From assembly GCF_024169655.1 (NCBI RefSeq), contig NZ_JALJWV010000001.1:2609001-2673000 (forward strand): a stretch of DNA of 64,000 nt, in the 5' to 3' direction. Positions 7,848-18,414 of the stretch are shown here, piece after piece. Each line of letters starts with the position of its first letter. Position 1 is the first letter of the stretch. Below the pieces are notes generated by a model. The model was not told the DNA's origin, made no database searches, and was given only the letters and a program-made list of their open reading frames with translations. This DNA comes from Pseudomonas marginalis. Lineage in GTDB: Bacteria > Pseudomonadota > Gammaproteobacteria > Pseudomonadales > Pseudomonadaceae. The translations under genes were made by a program, and so were the position numbers.

Positions 7848-7935
7848 TGTGGGAGGGGCTTGCCCCCGATGGCGGTGTTTCAGTGTCAATGTTCGTTACT
7901 GACCCACCGCCATCGGGGGCAAGCCCCCTCCCACA
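7848..7935. repeat. REPIN-type inverted repeat pair between mtlD and mtlY
   Basis: Two REP-like sequences in opposite orientation: left arm TGTGGGAGGGGCTTGCCCCC.. (7848-7877) and right arm ..GGGGGCAAGCCCCCTCCCACA (7905-7935), complementary over 30 bases with one bulged G. The centre is 27 bases. This is the doublet architecture of the REPINs known in P. fluorescens. In the mtl transcript it would fold into a long hairpin between two coding regions. Confidence 0.85.
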
Positions 7936-7938
7936 GGT

Positions 7939-9420
7939 TTAAGCCGGTTTCTTCAGGAGTTGCTGCAGTGTTTTTGTGACGCCGTTGCTGCGCAGGCTCG
8001 CATAGCATCGCTCGAACGCTGCCACAAACTCAGCCGACTTGGGAATAGCCGTGCCGAAAATCTCCTCCACCCCGAGCAGGCGCTGACTGATCCGCGCATC
8101 ATCACCCACCAGCCCCTGGCAAAACTCGGCGCGCGGGTCCGGAATTTTGTAGGCCACGCCATTCTCATCGACACCCTTGAGGTACAACGCCCAGGCAGCC
8201 ACCACCAACGCCGCGCGCTCGGTCTCGCGCCCATCGGCAATCAACCGATTGATCGTCGGCACGGTGAACTTGGGAAATTTCGACGAGCCATCGGAACACA
8301 CGCGCTCCAACTGGTCGGCAATCGCCTGGTTGGAGAAGCGATCGACCAGGGTCTGCTTGTACTGCGTGAGGTCGATGCCGGGCACCGGCGCCAGGTTCGG
8401 CGTGACGTCCAGGTCCATGTACGCGCGCATATACGCGACGAACAGCGGGTCATTCATGGTCTCGTGAACGAACCGATACCCCTTGAGAAACCCCAGGTAA
8501 GTCAGCGCCAGGTGGCTGCCGTTGAGCAGGCCGATCTTCATTTCTTCATAGGGCGTCACGTCGGCGGTGAACTGCACGCCGACCTTTTCCCAGGCCGGGC
8601 GCCCGTTGACGAACTGGTCTTCCAGGACCCACTGCACAAAGGGCTCGCACACCACCGGCCAGGCATCGTCGATAGCGTGCTCATCGTGCAATTGCAGGCG
8701 ATGCGCGGTACTGGTCATCGGCGTGATGCGGTCGACCATGGCGTTGGGGAACGTCACGTTGGCTTTGATCCAGTCATGCAGTTCGGCGTTGTGCAGGGCG
8801 GCGAAGGCCAGCAGTGCCTTGCGCGTGACGGCGCCGTTGTGCGGCAGGTTATCGCAGGACATTACGGTGAACGCCGGAGTGCCGGCGGCGCGGCGCTGGG
8901 TCAGCGCGGCGCAGATAAAGCCGAACACGGTTTTCGGCGCCTGCGGGTGCGCCAGGTCGTGCTGGATCTGCGGCAGGTGGGCCATGAATTCGCCGTTGCT
9001 GTCGTCGATGCAATAGCCGCCTTCGGTGATGGTCAGCGAGACGATGCGGATCTGCGGGCTGGCCAGTTTGTCGATCAACGCCTGGGCGCCGTCCTCGGCC
9101 AGTAGCATGTCGCTGATCGAGCCGATCACGCGCACTTCGGTGTCGTCGCTGTCGCCCAATTCATACAGGGTGAACAGGTAATCCTGGCCGGCCAGGTCGT
9201 CGCGGGCCTTGCGGTCCTCGGCGCGCAGGCCGACGCCGCAGATGCTCCAGTCCAGGCCCTCGCCGGTATTCATCAGCGCATCGGTGTAATACGCCTGGTG
9301 CGCACGGTGGAAACCGCCGACGCCGATATGGGCGATGCCCTGACGGGTATCGGCAATGGCGTAGGCCGGGATTTTCACTTCCGGCGCCAGTTGGGTGAGG
9401 TTCTGTTTATTCAGTTTCAT
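7939..9420 (-). CDS. mtlD: Mannitol 2-dehydrogenase
   Basis: A 493-residue long-chain polyol dehydrogenase oxidising D-mannitol to D-fructose (and D-arabitol to D-xylulose) with NAD. Length and active site match the structurally known P. fluorescens enzyme exactly: general base K295, with N191, N300 and H303 readable in CDNLPHNG and KIGLLNGSH. The N-terminal IGVGGFHRAHQ is the dinucleotide-binding motif. The ATG at 9420 is used; a longer frame to 9555 overlaps the mtlK C-terminus and is not plausible. It starts 16 bases after mtlK. Confidence 0.96.
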   Translation of the reverse strand: MKLNKQNLTQLAPEVKIPAYAIADTRQGIAHIGVGGFHRAHQAYYTDALMNTGEGLDWSICGVGLRAEDRKARDDLAGQDYLFTLYELGDSDDTEVRVIGSISDMLLAEDGAQALIDKLASPQIRIVSLTITEGGYCIDDSNGEFMAHLPQIQHDLAHPQAPKTVFGFICAALTQRRAAGTPAFTVMSCDNLPHNGAVTRKALLAFAALHNAELHDWIKANVTFPNAMVDRITPMTSTAHRLQLHDEHAIDDAWPVVCEPFVQWVLEDQFVNGRPAWEKVGVQFTADVTPYEEMKIGLLNGSHLALTYLGFLKGYRFVHETMNDPLFVAYMRAYMDLDVTPNLAPVPGIDLTQYKQTLVDRFSNQAIADQLERVCSDGSSKFPKFTVPTINRLIADGRETERAALVVAAWALYLKGVDENGVAYKIPDPRAEFCQGLVGDDARISQRLLGVEEIFGTAIPKSAEFVAAFERCYASLRSNGVTKTLQQLLKKPA

Positions 9421-9436
9421 CACAAATCTCGCGAAA

Positions 9437-10540
<1,104 letters not shown>

Positions 10541-10578
10541 GGGATGGGCCTCCGCTTGGAATTTTTATAGGAAAGCCG

Positions 10579-11409
10579 TTATTTCACGGCGCCGAAGGAC
10601 AAACCGCGCACCAGCTGTTTCTGGCTGATCCAGCCAAAGATCAGGATCGGCGCGCAGGCCAGGGTCGAGACGGCCGACAATTTGGCCCAGAACAAGCCTT
10701 CGGGGCTGGAGTAGGAGGCGATCAGCGCGGTCAGCGGCGCGGCATTCGACGAGGTCAGGTTCAACGACCAGAACGCCTCGTTCCAGCACAGGATCAGCGA
10801 CAGCAACACCGTGGATGCCAGGCCGCCTTTGGCGATCGGCAGCAGTACGCGGACCATTTCCTGCCACAGGGTGGCGCCGTCCAGGCGGGCCGCTTCGAGG
10901 ATGTCTTTGGGGATGTCCTTGAAGTAGGTGTAAACCATCCACACCACGATCGGCAGGTTGATCAGGGTGTAGATGATGATCAGCGCGATACGCGTATCCA
11001 ACAGGCCGAAGCTCTTGGCCAGCAGGTAGATCGGCATCAGCACGCCCACCGGCGGCAGCATCTTGGTCGACAGCATCCACAGCAGCGTGCCCTTGGTGCG
11101 TTGGGTCTCGTAGAACGCCATGGAGTAGGCCGCCGGCACCGAGATCAGCAGGCACAAGGCGGTGGCGCTGAACGAAATCAGCACCGAGTTCCACGCGTAG
11201 CTGAAGTAGTTGCTGCGCTCGTTGATGTGCAGGTAATTCTCCAGCGTCGGCGTGAAGATGAACTGCGGCGGCGTGGCAAAGGCGTCGATCTCGGTCTTGA
11301 AGCTGGTCAGCACCATCCAGAAGATCGGGAAGAAGATCAGAATCGCGATGGCCCAGGCCAGGGTGCCGAGTAACAGGCTTTGCAGGCGGCGGGATTGTTG
11401 AAGCGTCAT
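10579..11409 (-). CDS. mtlG: Polyol ABC transporter permease
   Basis: A 276-residue inner-membrane permease of the MalG type with about six membrane helices, beginning with one at residues 12-34. The cytoplasmic EAA loop reads EAARLDGATLWQE.., the contact site for the ATPase MtlK. It starts 10 bases after the mtlF stop with GAGGG as ribosome site, consistent with one transcript. Works as a heterodimer with MtlF. Confidence 0.94.
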   Translation of the reverse strand: MTLQQSRRLQSLLLGTLAWAIAILIFFPIFWMVLTSFKTEIDAFATPPQFIFTPTLENYLHINERSNYFSYAWNSVLISFSATALCLLISVPAAYSMAFYETQRTKGTLLWMLSTKMLPPVGVLMPIYLLAKSFGLLDTRIALIIIYTLINLPIVVWMVYTYFKDIPKDILEAARLDGATLWQEMVRVLLPIAKGGLASTVLLSLILCWNEAFWSLNLTSSNAAPLTALIASYSSPEGLFWAKLSAVSTLACAPILIFGWISQKQLVRGLSFGAVK

Positions 11410-11419
11410 GGCGCGGCCC

Positions 11420-12310
11420 TCAAGGCTTGTCAGTCAGGTTTTTGCCGATCATCCGCACCAGGATGATCGCCGCGATATTGGCGATGACCACGGCAATCAA
11501 GCCGCCGGCCGAGGCCATGCCCACGTCGAACTGCACCAGCGCCTGGTTGTAGATCAGGTAGGCGAGGTTGGTCGAGGCGTAGCCGGGGCCGCCGTTGGTG
11601 GTGGTGAAAATTTCGGCGAATACCGAGAGCAGGAAGATGGTTTCGATCATCACCACCACGGCAATCGGGCGCGCCAGGTGGGGCAGGGTCAGGTGCCAGA
11701 AAATCGCAATCGCGCCGGCGCCGTCGAGGCGTGCGGCTTCCTTTTGTTCCTGGTCGAGAGACTGCATGGCGGTCATCAGCAGCAGGATGGCGAAGGGCAG
11801 CCATTGCCACGAGACAATGATGATGATCGACAGCAGCGGGTAATGCGCCAGCCAGTCCACGGGCTGGGCGCCGAAGAACTTCCACACGGCGGCGAGGATC
11901 CCCGACACCGGATGGAAAATCAGGTTCTTCCAGATCAGCGCACCGACGGTGGGCATGATGAAGAACGGCGAGATCAACAACACCCGCACCAGGCCGCGGC
12001 CGAAGAACTCACTGGCCTCCAGCAGGGCGCTGATCAACACGCCAAATACCACGCTGATCAACAGCACGCTGCCGACCAGCAACAGGGTATTGGTGGCGCC
12101 GGGCAGGAAGCCCGAATCGGTGATGAAATAGGTGAAGTTCTCCAGCCCCACGAACTGGTTTTCGCCGGGGTAGAGCAGGTTGTAGCGGATCAGCGAAAAG
12201 TACAGGGTCATGCCCAGCGGCACGATCATCCACAGCAGCAGCAAAGCTACCGAGGGGCTGACGAGAAACCAGCCGGGGTTGGCCAGGCGGCTTTTACGTA
12301 TTGTATTCAT
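11420..12310 (-). CDS. mtlF: Polyol ABC transporter permease
   Basis: A 296-residue permease of the MalF type with about six membrane helices (first at roughly 16-38) and the EAA-loop motif EAARLDGAGAIAI. Partner of MtlG in the mannitol importer. The ATG at 12310 is preferred to an in-frame TTG at 12319; neither has a clear Shine-Dalgarno. The upstream 134-base gap to mtlE holds a REPIN-type repeat, which may affect relative expression of the binding protein and the membrane genes. Confidence 0.92.
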   Translation of the reverse strand: MNTIRKSRLANPGWFLVSPSVALLLLWMIVPLGMTLYFSLIRYNLLYPGENQFVGLENFTYFITDSGFLPGATNTLLLVGSVLLISVVFGVLISALLEASEFFGRGLVRVLLISPFFIMPTVGALIWKNLIFHPVSGILAAVWKFFGAQPVDWLAHYPLLSIIIIVSWQWLPFAILLLMTAMQSLDQEQKEAARLDGAGAIAIFWHLTLPHLARPIAVVVMIETIFLLSVFAEIFTTTNGGPGYASTNLAYLIYNQALVQFDVGMASAGGLIAVVIANIAAIILVRMIGKNLTDKP

Positions 12311-12348
12311 GGTGATCAAGACCGATTAGAGGCAGGTGCGCAAAACTC

Positions 12349-12435
12349 CTGTAGGAGCGAGCTTGCTCGCGAAGGTATTTCAGGCGCATGTCGGCGTCGG
12401 ATGTACCTTTTTCGCGAGCAAGCTCGCTCCTACAG
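12349..12435. repeat. REPIN-type inverted repeat pair between mtlE and mtlF
   Basis: Left arm CTGTAGGAGCGAGCTTGCTC.. (12349-12373) and its exact complement ending ..CGAGCAAGCTCGCTCCTACAG (12411-12435), with a 37-base centre. It belongs to a different REP class (GTAGGAGCGAGC) from the copy at 7848. Hairpins at this position, just after the binding-protein gene, often stabilise upstream mRNA in ABC importer operons. Confidence 0.85.
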
Positions 12436-12444
12436 AATCGGGGG

Positions 12445-13767
12445 TTACTTGGGATAACCGGCCCGCTTCATTTCACGCTCGGTGGTGGTCTGCGCGGCGC
12501 TCAAGGCTTGATCCACGGTTTGCTGACCGGTCAGCGCACCCGAGAAGAACTTGCCGACCTGGGTACCGATTGCCTGGAACTCTGGAATGGTCACCAGTTG
12601 GATACCGATATACGGCACCGGTTTGAGCGTTGGTTTGGTCGGATCGGCGACTTTCAGCGATTCCAGGGTGACCTTGGCGAACGGCGCGGCCTTCATATAT
12701 TCGTCGCTGTAGGTCGACTTGCGCGTACCCGGCGGGACGTTGGCGATGCCGTCGGTCTTGGCGACCAAAGCGCCGTATTCCTTGGAAGTCGCCCAACTGG
12801 TGAACAGCTTGGCAGCGTCCTTGGCCTTGGAACTGGTCGGGATCGCCAGGCTCCAGGAGTACAGCCACGAGGTGCCTTTGTCGGTCTTTTCGTGCGGGGC
12901 GAAGGTGAAACCGACATGGTCCGCCACCTTGCTTTGGGTCTTGTCGGTGACGAACGAACCGGCCACGCTGGCGTCGACCCAGATCGCGCACTTGCCGCTG
13001 TTGAACAGCGCGAGGTTTTCGTTGAAACCGTTGCTCGACGCACCCGGCGGGCCGGACTTCTTCATATTGTCGACGTAGAAGTTCAGCGCGTCCTTCCATT
13101 CAGGGCCATTGAATTCAGGCTGCCATTTCTCGTCGAACCAGCGCGCCCCGTAGCCGTTGGCCAGGGTGGTGATCAGCGCCATGTTTTCACCCCAACCGGC
13201 TTTGCCGCGCAGGCACAGGCCGTATTGCTCTTTGGTTTTGTCGGTGAGTTTTGCCGCGTATTCGCCGATCTGCGTCCAGGTTGGGTGCTCGGGCATGCTC
13301 AGCCCGGCGTCCTTGAACAGGTCGGTGCGGTAATAGGTGATCGAGCTTTCCGCATAGAACGGCAGGGCGTACAGCGAACCCTTGACGGACAAACCGTCAC
13401 GCACGGAAGGGAACACATCGTCTAGGTCGTAGGATGCCGGCAGGTCTTTCATCGGTTCCAGCCAGCCCTTGGCGCCCCACAGTGCGGCTTCGTACATGCC
13501 GATGGTCAACACATCGAACTGCCCGCCCTGGGTAGCGATGTCGGTGGTCAGGCGTTGGCGCAGGACGTTTTCTTCGAGCACCACCCAATTCAACTTGATG
13601 TCCGGGTGCTCGGCCTCGAAGGTCTTCGAGAGCTTTTGCATACGGATCATGTCGCTGTTGTTGACGGTGGCAATGGTCAGGGTTTGCGCGCCAAGGCTGA
13701 CGGCGCTGAGGGTCATGCAGGCCGTCATGCAAGAACAGGCAAGCAGTGTTTTTGCTGTGAACTTCAT
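12445..13767 (-). CDS. mtlE: Polyol ABC transporter, periplasmic binding protein
   Basis: A 440-residue family-1 solute-binding protein. The first ~26 residues are a signal peptide ending near LGAQ, followed by the mature QTLTIATVNNSDM. It delivers mannitol, sorbitol or arabitol to MtlFG in the periplasm. A strong AAAGGAG stands 6-8 bases before the ATG. It is the first gene of the polyol operon; the 178 bases up to mtlR should hold the operon promoter and the AraC-type sites, but I could not assign -35/-10 elements with confidence. Confidence 0.95.
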   Translation of the reverse strand: MKFTAKTLLACSCMTACMTLSAVSLGAQTLTIATVNNSDMIRMQKLSKTFEAEHPDIKLNWVVLEENVLRQRLTTDIATQGGQFDVLTIGMYEAALWGAKGWLEPMKDLPASYDLDDVFPSVRDGLSVKGSLYALPFYAESSITYYRTDLFKDAGLSMPEHPTWTQIGEYAAKLTDKTKEQYGLCLRGKAGWGENMALITTLANGYGARWFDEKWQPEFNGPEWKDALNFYVDNMKKSGPPGASSNGFNENLALFNSGKCAIWVDASVAGSFVTDKTQSKVADHVGFTFAPHEKTDKGTSWLYSWSLAIPTSSKAKDAAKLFTSWATSKEYGALVAKTDGIANVPPGTRKSTYSDEYMKAAPFAKVTLESLKVADPTKPTLKPVPYIGIQLVTIPEFQAIGTQVGKFFSGALTGQQTVDQALSAAQTTTEREMKRAGYPK

Positions 13768-13945
13768 CGCGCACTCCTTTTCTGCGCCCAGGGGCTGCAG
13801 AAGGACAGTTATTGTTGTTGTGTCTTCCCACGCGGAGTCAGGAAGAGTGTGCGTTGATTACAGCCCTCAAATGGGGGGTGTGACAAATCCTTGGGCGCAC
13901 TGGGACTGATACTTTTTTGTACTCGCTCACCAAAAGCCGAATCGA

Positions 13946-14851
13946 TTAAGCCAGGTTCTGTTCGGTGAGCCGCTGCACCGCCAGGCGCCGGTAGTGGGAA
14001 GGGGTCATGCCTTTAAGTTGCTGGAAGCGGCGATTGAAGTTGGAAATGTTGTTGAACCCCGACTCGAAGCACACATCGGTGACGGCCTTGTCGCCATCGG
14101 CCAGCAGTTCGCAGGATTTGCTGATGCGCAGGCGATTGACGAATTCGATAAACGTGCGCCCGGTGGCCTGCTTGAACACCCGCGAGAAATACGTCGGTTT
14201 CATCCCCAGGTAGTCGGCCACTTCCTCCAGTGACAATTCCCGCGCGTAATGCGCAAAGATGTAGTCCACCGCCCGGTTGGTGCGGTCGATGCTGTGTTCG
14301 TCGGCCAGTTGCGGCGTGGTCACGCCGGAGAGCAGTTGGTAGTCTTCACACGCGCTCAACACTTCCAACAGGATAAAGAAGTGCCCCAGGCGCGCCATGC
14401 CCTGAGCGTCCTCGATGCGTTGCATGAGGGTCATGGCCTGGGCGATGGTCTTTTTGCAGCGAAACTCGATGCCGGATTGCGCTCGTTCCAGTAGCGGCGC
14501 CAGGGTCTTGAGTTCGGCAAAAATGTGACTGCCGTTCTCCAGCAGCTCATCGGTGAAGTTCACCAGCATGTCGCGCTTGGGCACCACTTCGTCTTCCTCG
14601 ACCTGGCTGATCCAGTTGTGAGGCAGGTTGGGGCCGGTGAGAAACAGGCTTTCCGGGTAGAAGTTGCCGATGTAGTCGCCGATGAACACCTTGCCGGAAC
14701 TGGCGACGATCAGGTGCAGCTCGTACTCCTTATGGAAATGCCAGCGCACCAGGGGGCAAGGGAAACCGTGCTGGCGATAGATGATAGACAGACCGTTGTG
14801 ATCGTCCATCAGCTCGTAGGAAGGGTCGGTGATTCGCGTTGCTCGGGTCAT
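13946..14851 (-). CDS. mtlR: AraC-family activator of the mannitol operon
   Basis: A 301-residue regulator with an N-terminal cupin-like sensing domain (about 25-170, including HFHKEYELHLI) and a C-terminal double helix-turn-helix (about 195-295; the second motif reads FNNISNFNRRFQQLKGMTPSHYR). Position and orientation directly upstream of mtlE match P. fluorescens MtlR, which activates the operon in response to mannitol, sorbitol or arabitol. Transcribed in the same direction as the operon but separated by 178 bases. Confidence 0.93.
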   Translation of the reverse strand: MTRATRITDPSYELMDDHNGLSIIYRQHGFPCPLVRWHFHKEYELHLIVASSGKVFIGDYIGNFYPESLFLTGPNLPHNWISQVEEDEVVPKRDMLVNFTDELLENGSHIFAELKTLAPLLERAQSGIEFRCKKTIAQAMTLMQRIEDAQGMARLGHFFILLEVLSACEDYQLLSGVTTPQLADEHSIDRTNRAVDYIFAHYARELSLEEVADYLGMKPTYFSRVFKQATGRTFIEFVNRLRISKSCELLADGDKAVTDVCFESGFNNISNFNRRFQQLKGMTPSHYRRLAVQRLTEQNLA

Positions 14852-14923
14852 GCTGCCGTCGCTTTATTGTGGTTGCGATTTGAATAATGCCCCGTTGCGT
14901 GCGACCCGGCCAGCGTCAAGCGT

Positions 14924-16213
14924 TTAAAGGTTACGGTTTTTTGCCTCGATCCACTGGGACATGTACTGGGTACTTTTGTGGGCGTGGTGACGCAGCATGC
15001 TGCCGGTGAAATTCTCCCGGCGATGCGCGTCGAGGCGGCTGCGACAGTGTTCCAGGCACTCTACCAGTGCGGGGCCGTGGCGGTGCAGGTCATAGCGGCG
15101 GGCCAGCAATTGCCGGCCGTGCTCCTGGGCCTGGGTCCAGCGCTCGCGGTCCTGGTACAGCGCCACCGCAGCGGCGGCAAGGGTGGCGGCGCTTTGTTCG
15201 ATCAGGCCAGGCCATGGCTGCTCGTCGCCCATGGCTTCGGCGCCGACCGGTGTGGTGATATTCGGCGTGCCGCAGAGCATGGCATCCGCCAGCTTGCCCT
15301 TGATCCCGGCGCCAAAGCGCAGCGGCGCCAGGCAGATGCGCGCAGCCGTCATCACTTGCAGCGCATCTTCGGCCCAGTTCATTACATGAAAGCCCTGGGC
15401 CGGGTTGTGCAGCGCGGTGGCCTTGGGCGGGGTGTAGGCGCCGTAGACATGCAATTGGGCACCCGGCAGTTGCTGGCGGATCAACGGCCAGACACTGTTC
15501 TTCATCCACAGCACCGCATCCCAGTTGGGCGCGTGGCGGAAGTTGCCGATGCTGAGGAAGTGCGCGCGCTCGTCAAACGGTGCGAACGCCTCGGTCGGCG
15601 GTTCCAGCATCAATGGGCACCAGTGGAGCAGGGCGGCGGGCACCTTGAACTGCTCGGTGAGCAGGCGGATTTCCATGTCGGAGATCATCAGGCTGATGTC
15701 GCAGCGATAGATGGCTGCGATCTCGCGCTTGGCCAGGTCGGTGTCGGCCATGCGCTGGAACTCGTCTTCCAGGCCCGGTGCGAACAAGGCGCTGAAGTCA
15801 TCGTTGTCCGGCTGGGCCTTGAGGTGGTCCTTGAACCGCTGTTGGCGTGCGTCGCGCAGGCTTTGCAGGTCGGAGGTTTCCAGCACCCGCAGGGCAGTGG
15901 GGCAGTGCTTCTCGACGCGCCAGCCGAACTGTTCTTCCATCATGAAACGGTCGAACAGCACGATGTCCGGGGCCAGTTCGCGGATAAAGTCATCGAAACT
16001 GCTGTTATTGAGTTCGATGGCGCATTCGGCGATTCCCAGTGCCGGTAGGTCGGCTTTGTGTTCGCCAATGGTCGCCGGGCTGCTGAAGGTAATATCCCAA
16101 CCTTGTGACAGAAAAGTTTCGAGAATCTGCATCATATGCCCGCCTGCAGCCGAGGAACGCGGTTCCGGCCAGACATAACCAATGACCAGGACTTTGGTGG
16201 CGGGCTGATTCAT
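14924..16213 (-). CDS. Glycosyltransferase, GT4-like
   Basis: A 429-residue protein with a GT-B two-domain architecture: an N-terminal half beginning VLVIGYVWPEPRSSAAGGH and a C-terminal half with the nucleotide-sugar motif FGAGIKGKLADAMLCGTPNI. It presumably transfers a sugar from a nucleotide donor in the cytoplasm; donor and acceptor cannot be read off. The ATG at 16213 is chosen, with AAGGAA upstream; a longer TTG frame exists. No other glycan genes are adjacent, so the pathway is unknown. It precedes mtlR in the same direction and is divergent from tpx. Confidence 0.8.
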   Translation of the reverse strand: MNQPATKVLVIGYVWPEPRSSAAGGHMMQILETFLSQGWDITFSSPATIGEHKADLPALGIAECAIELNNSSFDDFIRELAPDIVLFDRFMMEEQFGWRVEKHCPTALRVLETSDLQSLRDARQQRFKDHLKAQPDNDDFSALFAPGLEDEFQRMADTDLAKREIAAIYRCDISLMISDMEIRLLTEQFKVPAALLHWCPLMLEPPTEAFAPFDERAHFLSIGNFRHAPNWDAVLWMKNSVWPLIRQQLPGAQLHVYGAYTPPKATALHNPAQGFHVMNWAEDALQVMTAARICLAPLRFGAGIKGKLADAMLCGTPNITTPVGAEAMGDEQPWPGLIEQSAATLAAAAVALYQDRERWTQAQEHGRQLLARRYDLHRHGPALVECLEHCRSRLDAHRRENFTGSMLRHHAHKSTQYMSQWIEAKNRNL

Positions 16214-16281
16214 CAACAACGGATTCCTTGAGCGGGGACGAAAAACGCGCAATTAAACCACAACCGCCCGCGTGCCCGGCG

Positions 16282-16301
16282 TGACATGACAATTTGTGTC
16301 A
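16282..16301. promoter_or_regulatory. Interrupted palindrome TGACA-N10-TGTCA before tpx
   Basis: A 20-base dyad (arms TGACA and TGTCA around TGACAATTTG) in the 170-base divergent region between the glycosyltransferase and tpx. It could be an operator, but no regulator can be named. Confidence 0.25.
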
Positions 16302-16383
16302 GGCGGTAGGTCGTCACGGCACTTTGTGGTTAACTTCCGCCTCTCGAATTCGTTTAATCAAAACCAGCATAAGGATTCCGTTC

Positions 16384-16884
16384 ATGGCTCAAGTCACCCT
16401 TCGTGGTAATCCAGTCCAAGTTGAAGGCGAACTGCCGCAAACCGGCTCCAAAGCGCCAGACTTCACCCTGACCGCCGGCGATCTGTCGGACGTGACCCTG
16501 GCCACCTTCGCCGGCAAGCGCAAAGTGCTGAACATCTTCCCAAGCGTCGACACCCCGACCTGCGCCACGTCGGTGCGCACGTTCAACGCCCAGGCCAACA
16601 ATGTGAGCAACACGGTTGTACTGTGCATTTCCTCTGACCTGCCGTTTGCCCAGAAACGTTTTTGCGGCACCGAAGGCCTGGACAACGTGCAGAGCCTGTC
16701 GGACTTCCGCAACGCTGATTTCGCCGTTGACTACGGCGTTTCGATTGCCGACGGCCCACTCCGGGCTCTGACCGCCCGTGCCGTCGTCGTGTTGGATGAA
16801 AACGACAACGTACTGCACAGCGAATTGGTGCCTGAAATCGGCCAAGAGCCAAACTACGAGGCAGCCCTGGCTGTTTTGAAGTAA
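16384..16884 (+). CDS. tpx: Thiol peroxidase
   Basis: A 166-residue atypical 2-Cys peroxiredoxin that reduces lipid and alkyl hydroperoxides using thioredoxin. The peroxidatic cysteine is C60 in [12 protein letters not shown] and the resolving cysteine C94 in KRFCGTEG, the expected Tpx spacing. Full length for the family. The ATG at 16384 follows AAGGA by 8 bases. An intrinsic terminator lies about 55 bases downstream. Confidence 0.96.
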   Translation: MAQVTLRGNPVQVEGELPQTGSKAPDFTLTAGDLSDVTLATFAGKRKVLNIFPSVDTPTCATSVRTFNAQANNVSNTVVLCISSDLPFAQKRFCGTEGLDNVQSLSDFRNADFAVDYGVSIADGPLRALTARAVVVLDENDNVLHSELVPEIGQEPNYEAALAVLK

Positions 16885-16936
16885 CTGTTTCGGCGCATTA
16901 CTGTCGTTTTGCAGTAACACGCGTGGTGCATGATTG

Positions 16937-16963
16937 CGGCCTGGCCTAGTCCAGGCCGTTTTT
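16937..16963 (+). terminator. Intrinsic terminator after tpx
   Basis: Stem CGGCCTGG/CCAGGCCG (16937-16944 with 16951-16958), loop CCTAGT, followed directly by TTTTTATTT. Confidence 0.85.
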
Positions 16964-17115
16964 ATTTGCTGGTCAGATGTTTAGCGAAATAGCCGGCGGA
17001 CTAAGCTCAACAGTTAAAAGTTGTAAGCCCAAGGTAAATAGCCGGTAAATGCGCTTTTCTTAACGCGCCCCAGTGCTTATCTTTCAGCCTCCCAAAGAAG
17101 AAGCTCTCGCGCCCA

Positions 17116-18414
17116 ATGGTTGATCACTCCATGCAATCCTCCCCCCGCAACTCCCGTCGCTGGCTGTTCGGCCTGCTCGTGCTGCTGGTTATCGCCGGCC
17201 TGTGCTGGAAATTCTGGCCCACCGGCGCTACCCATCCAGAAGCGCCAGCCGGCCGTACCGGTAAAACGGGCATGGCGCGCCCGGGCTTCGGCGGCTCCAC
17301 CGGCCCGGTGCCGGTGCGTGTGGCGCCGGCGGTGCTGGGGGAATTCCCGGTGTACTACAAGGCGTTGGGCACGGTCACCGCGCTCAACACCATCAATGTG
17401 CGCAGCCGGGTGGGCGGCGAGTTGGTGAAGATCGCCTTTGAAGAAGGGCAGACGGTCAAAGCCGGCGACCTGCTGGCGGAAATCGACCCGCGCAGCTACC
17501 AGAATGCCTTGCTCCAGGCCCAGGGCACGCTGATGCAGAACCAGGCCCAGTTGAAAAACGCCCAGGTCGACGTCGAGCGTTATCGCGGCTTGTATGCCCA
17601 GGACAGTATCGCCAAGCAAACCCTGGACACCGCCGAAGCGCTGGTCCTGCAATACCAGGGCACGGTCAAGACCAACCAGGGCGCAGTGGACGACGCCAAG
17701 CTCAACCTCGAATTCACCAAGATCCGCGCGCCGATCGCCGGGCGCGTCGGCCTGCGTCAGCTCGACGTCGGTAACCTGGTGGCCGCCAACGACACCACCG
17801 CGCTGGCGGTGATCACCCAGACCCAACCGATCAGCGTGGCCTTCACCCTGCCGGAGAGCACCCTGGAAACCGTGCTCGCCCGTTACCACGCCGGCAACAA
17901 ACTGCCCGTGGAAGCCTGGGACCGCAGCGACGCCAAGCGCCAAGCCACCGGCGTGCTGCAGAGCCTGGACAACCAGATCGACGTCACCACCGGCACCCTG
18001 AAATTCAAGGCACGCTTCGATAACAAGGACCAGGCGCTGTTCCCCAATCAGTTCGTCAACGTGCATTTGCTCGCCGACACCCTGCATAACGTGGTGCTGG
18101 CACCGTCTGCCGCTATCCAGTTCGGCAACGCCGGTACGTTTGTCTACAAGCTCGATGGCGACAAGAAGGTCAAGGTGCAGCCCCTGGTGGTCGGCGATAC
18201 CGACGGCGACAACACGGTGATCAAGCAAGGCCTGGTCGCCGGCGACCGCGTGGTGCTGGAAGGCACCGACCGCCTGAAAGACGGCAGCGAAATCGAAGTG
18301 GTCAACGACAGCAGTCAAGTCCCGACCACCCCGACCGAGCACCTGCAAGGCAAGCCCGCCGCAAAAGGGGAGACCGGCGCTGACGCCGGCAAGGCGCAAA
18401 AGGTCGGTTCATGA
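17116..18414 (+). CDS. muxA: RND efflux periplasmic adaptor (MdtA/MuxA type)
   Basis: A 432-residue membrane-fusion protein. Residues 15-35 form an N-terminal membrane anchor, followed by the lipoyl and alpha-hairpin region ([28 protein letters not shown]..) and the beta-barrel. It links the inner-membrane RND pumps to the outer-membrane channel. Gene order adaptor, RND, RND, channel matches P. aeruginosa MuxABC-OpmB and E. coli MdtABC. The stop overlaps the next start as ATGA. An internal ATG at 17131 is an alternative start; neither has a strong ribosome site. Confidence 0.92.
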   Translation: MVDHSMQSSPRNSRRWLFGLLVLLVIAGLCWKFWPTGATHPEAPAGRTGKTGMARPGFGGSTGPVPVRVAPAVLGEFPVYYKALGTVTALNTINVRSRVGGELVKIAFEEGQTVKAGDLLAEIDPRSYQNALLQAQGTLMQNQAQLKNAQVDVERYRGLYAQDSIAKQTLDTAEALVLQYQGTVKTNQGAVDDAKLNLEFTKIRAPIAGRVGLRQLDVGNLVAANDTTALAVITQTQPISVAFTLPESTLETVLARYHAGNKLPVEAWDRSDAKRQATGVLQSLDNQIDVTTGTLKFKARFDNKDQALFPNQFVNVHLLADTLHNVVLAPSAAIQFGNAGTFVYKLDGDKKVKVQPLVVGDTDGDNTVIKQGLVAGDRVVLEGTDRLKDGSEIEVVNDSSQVPTTPTEHLQGKPAAKGETGADAGKAQKVGS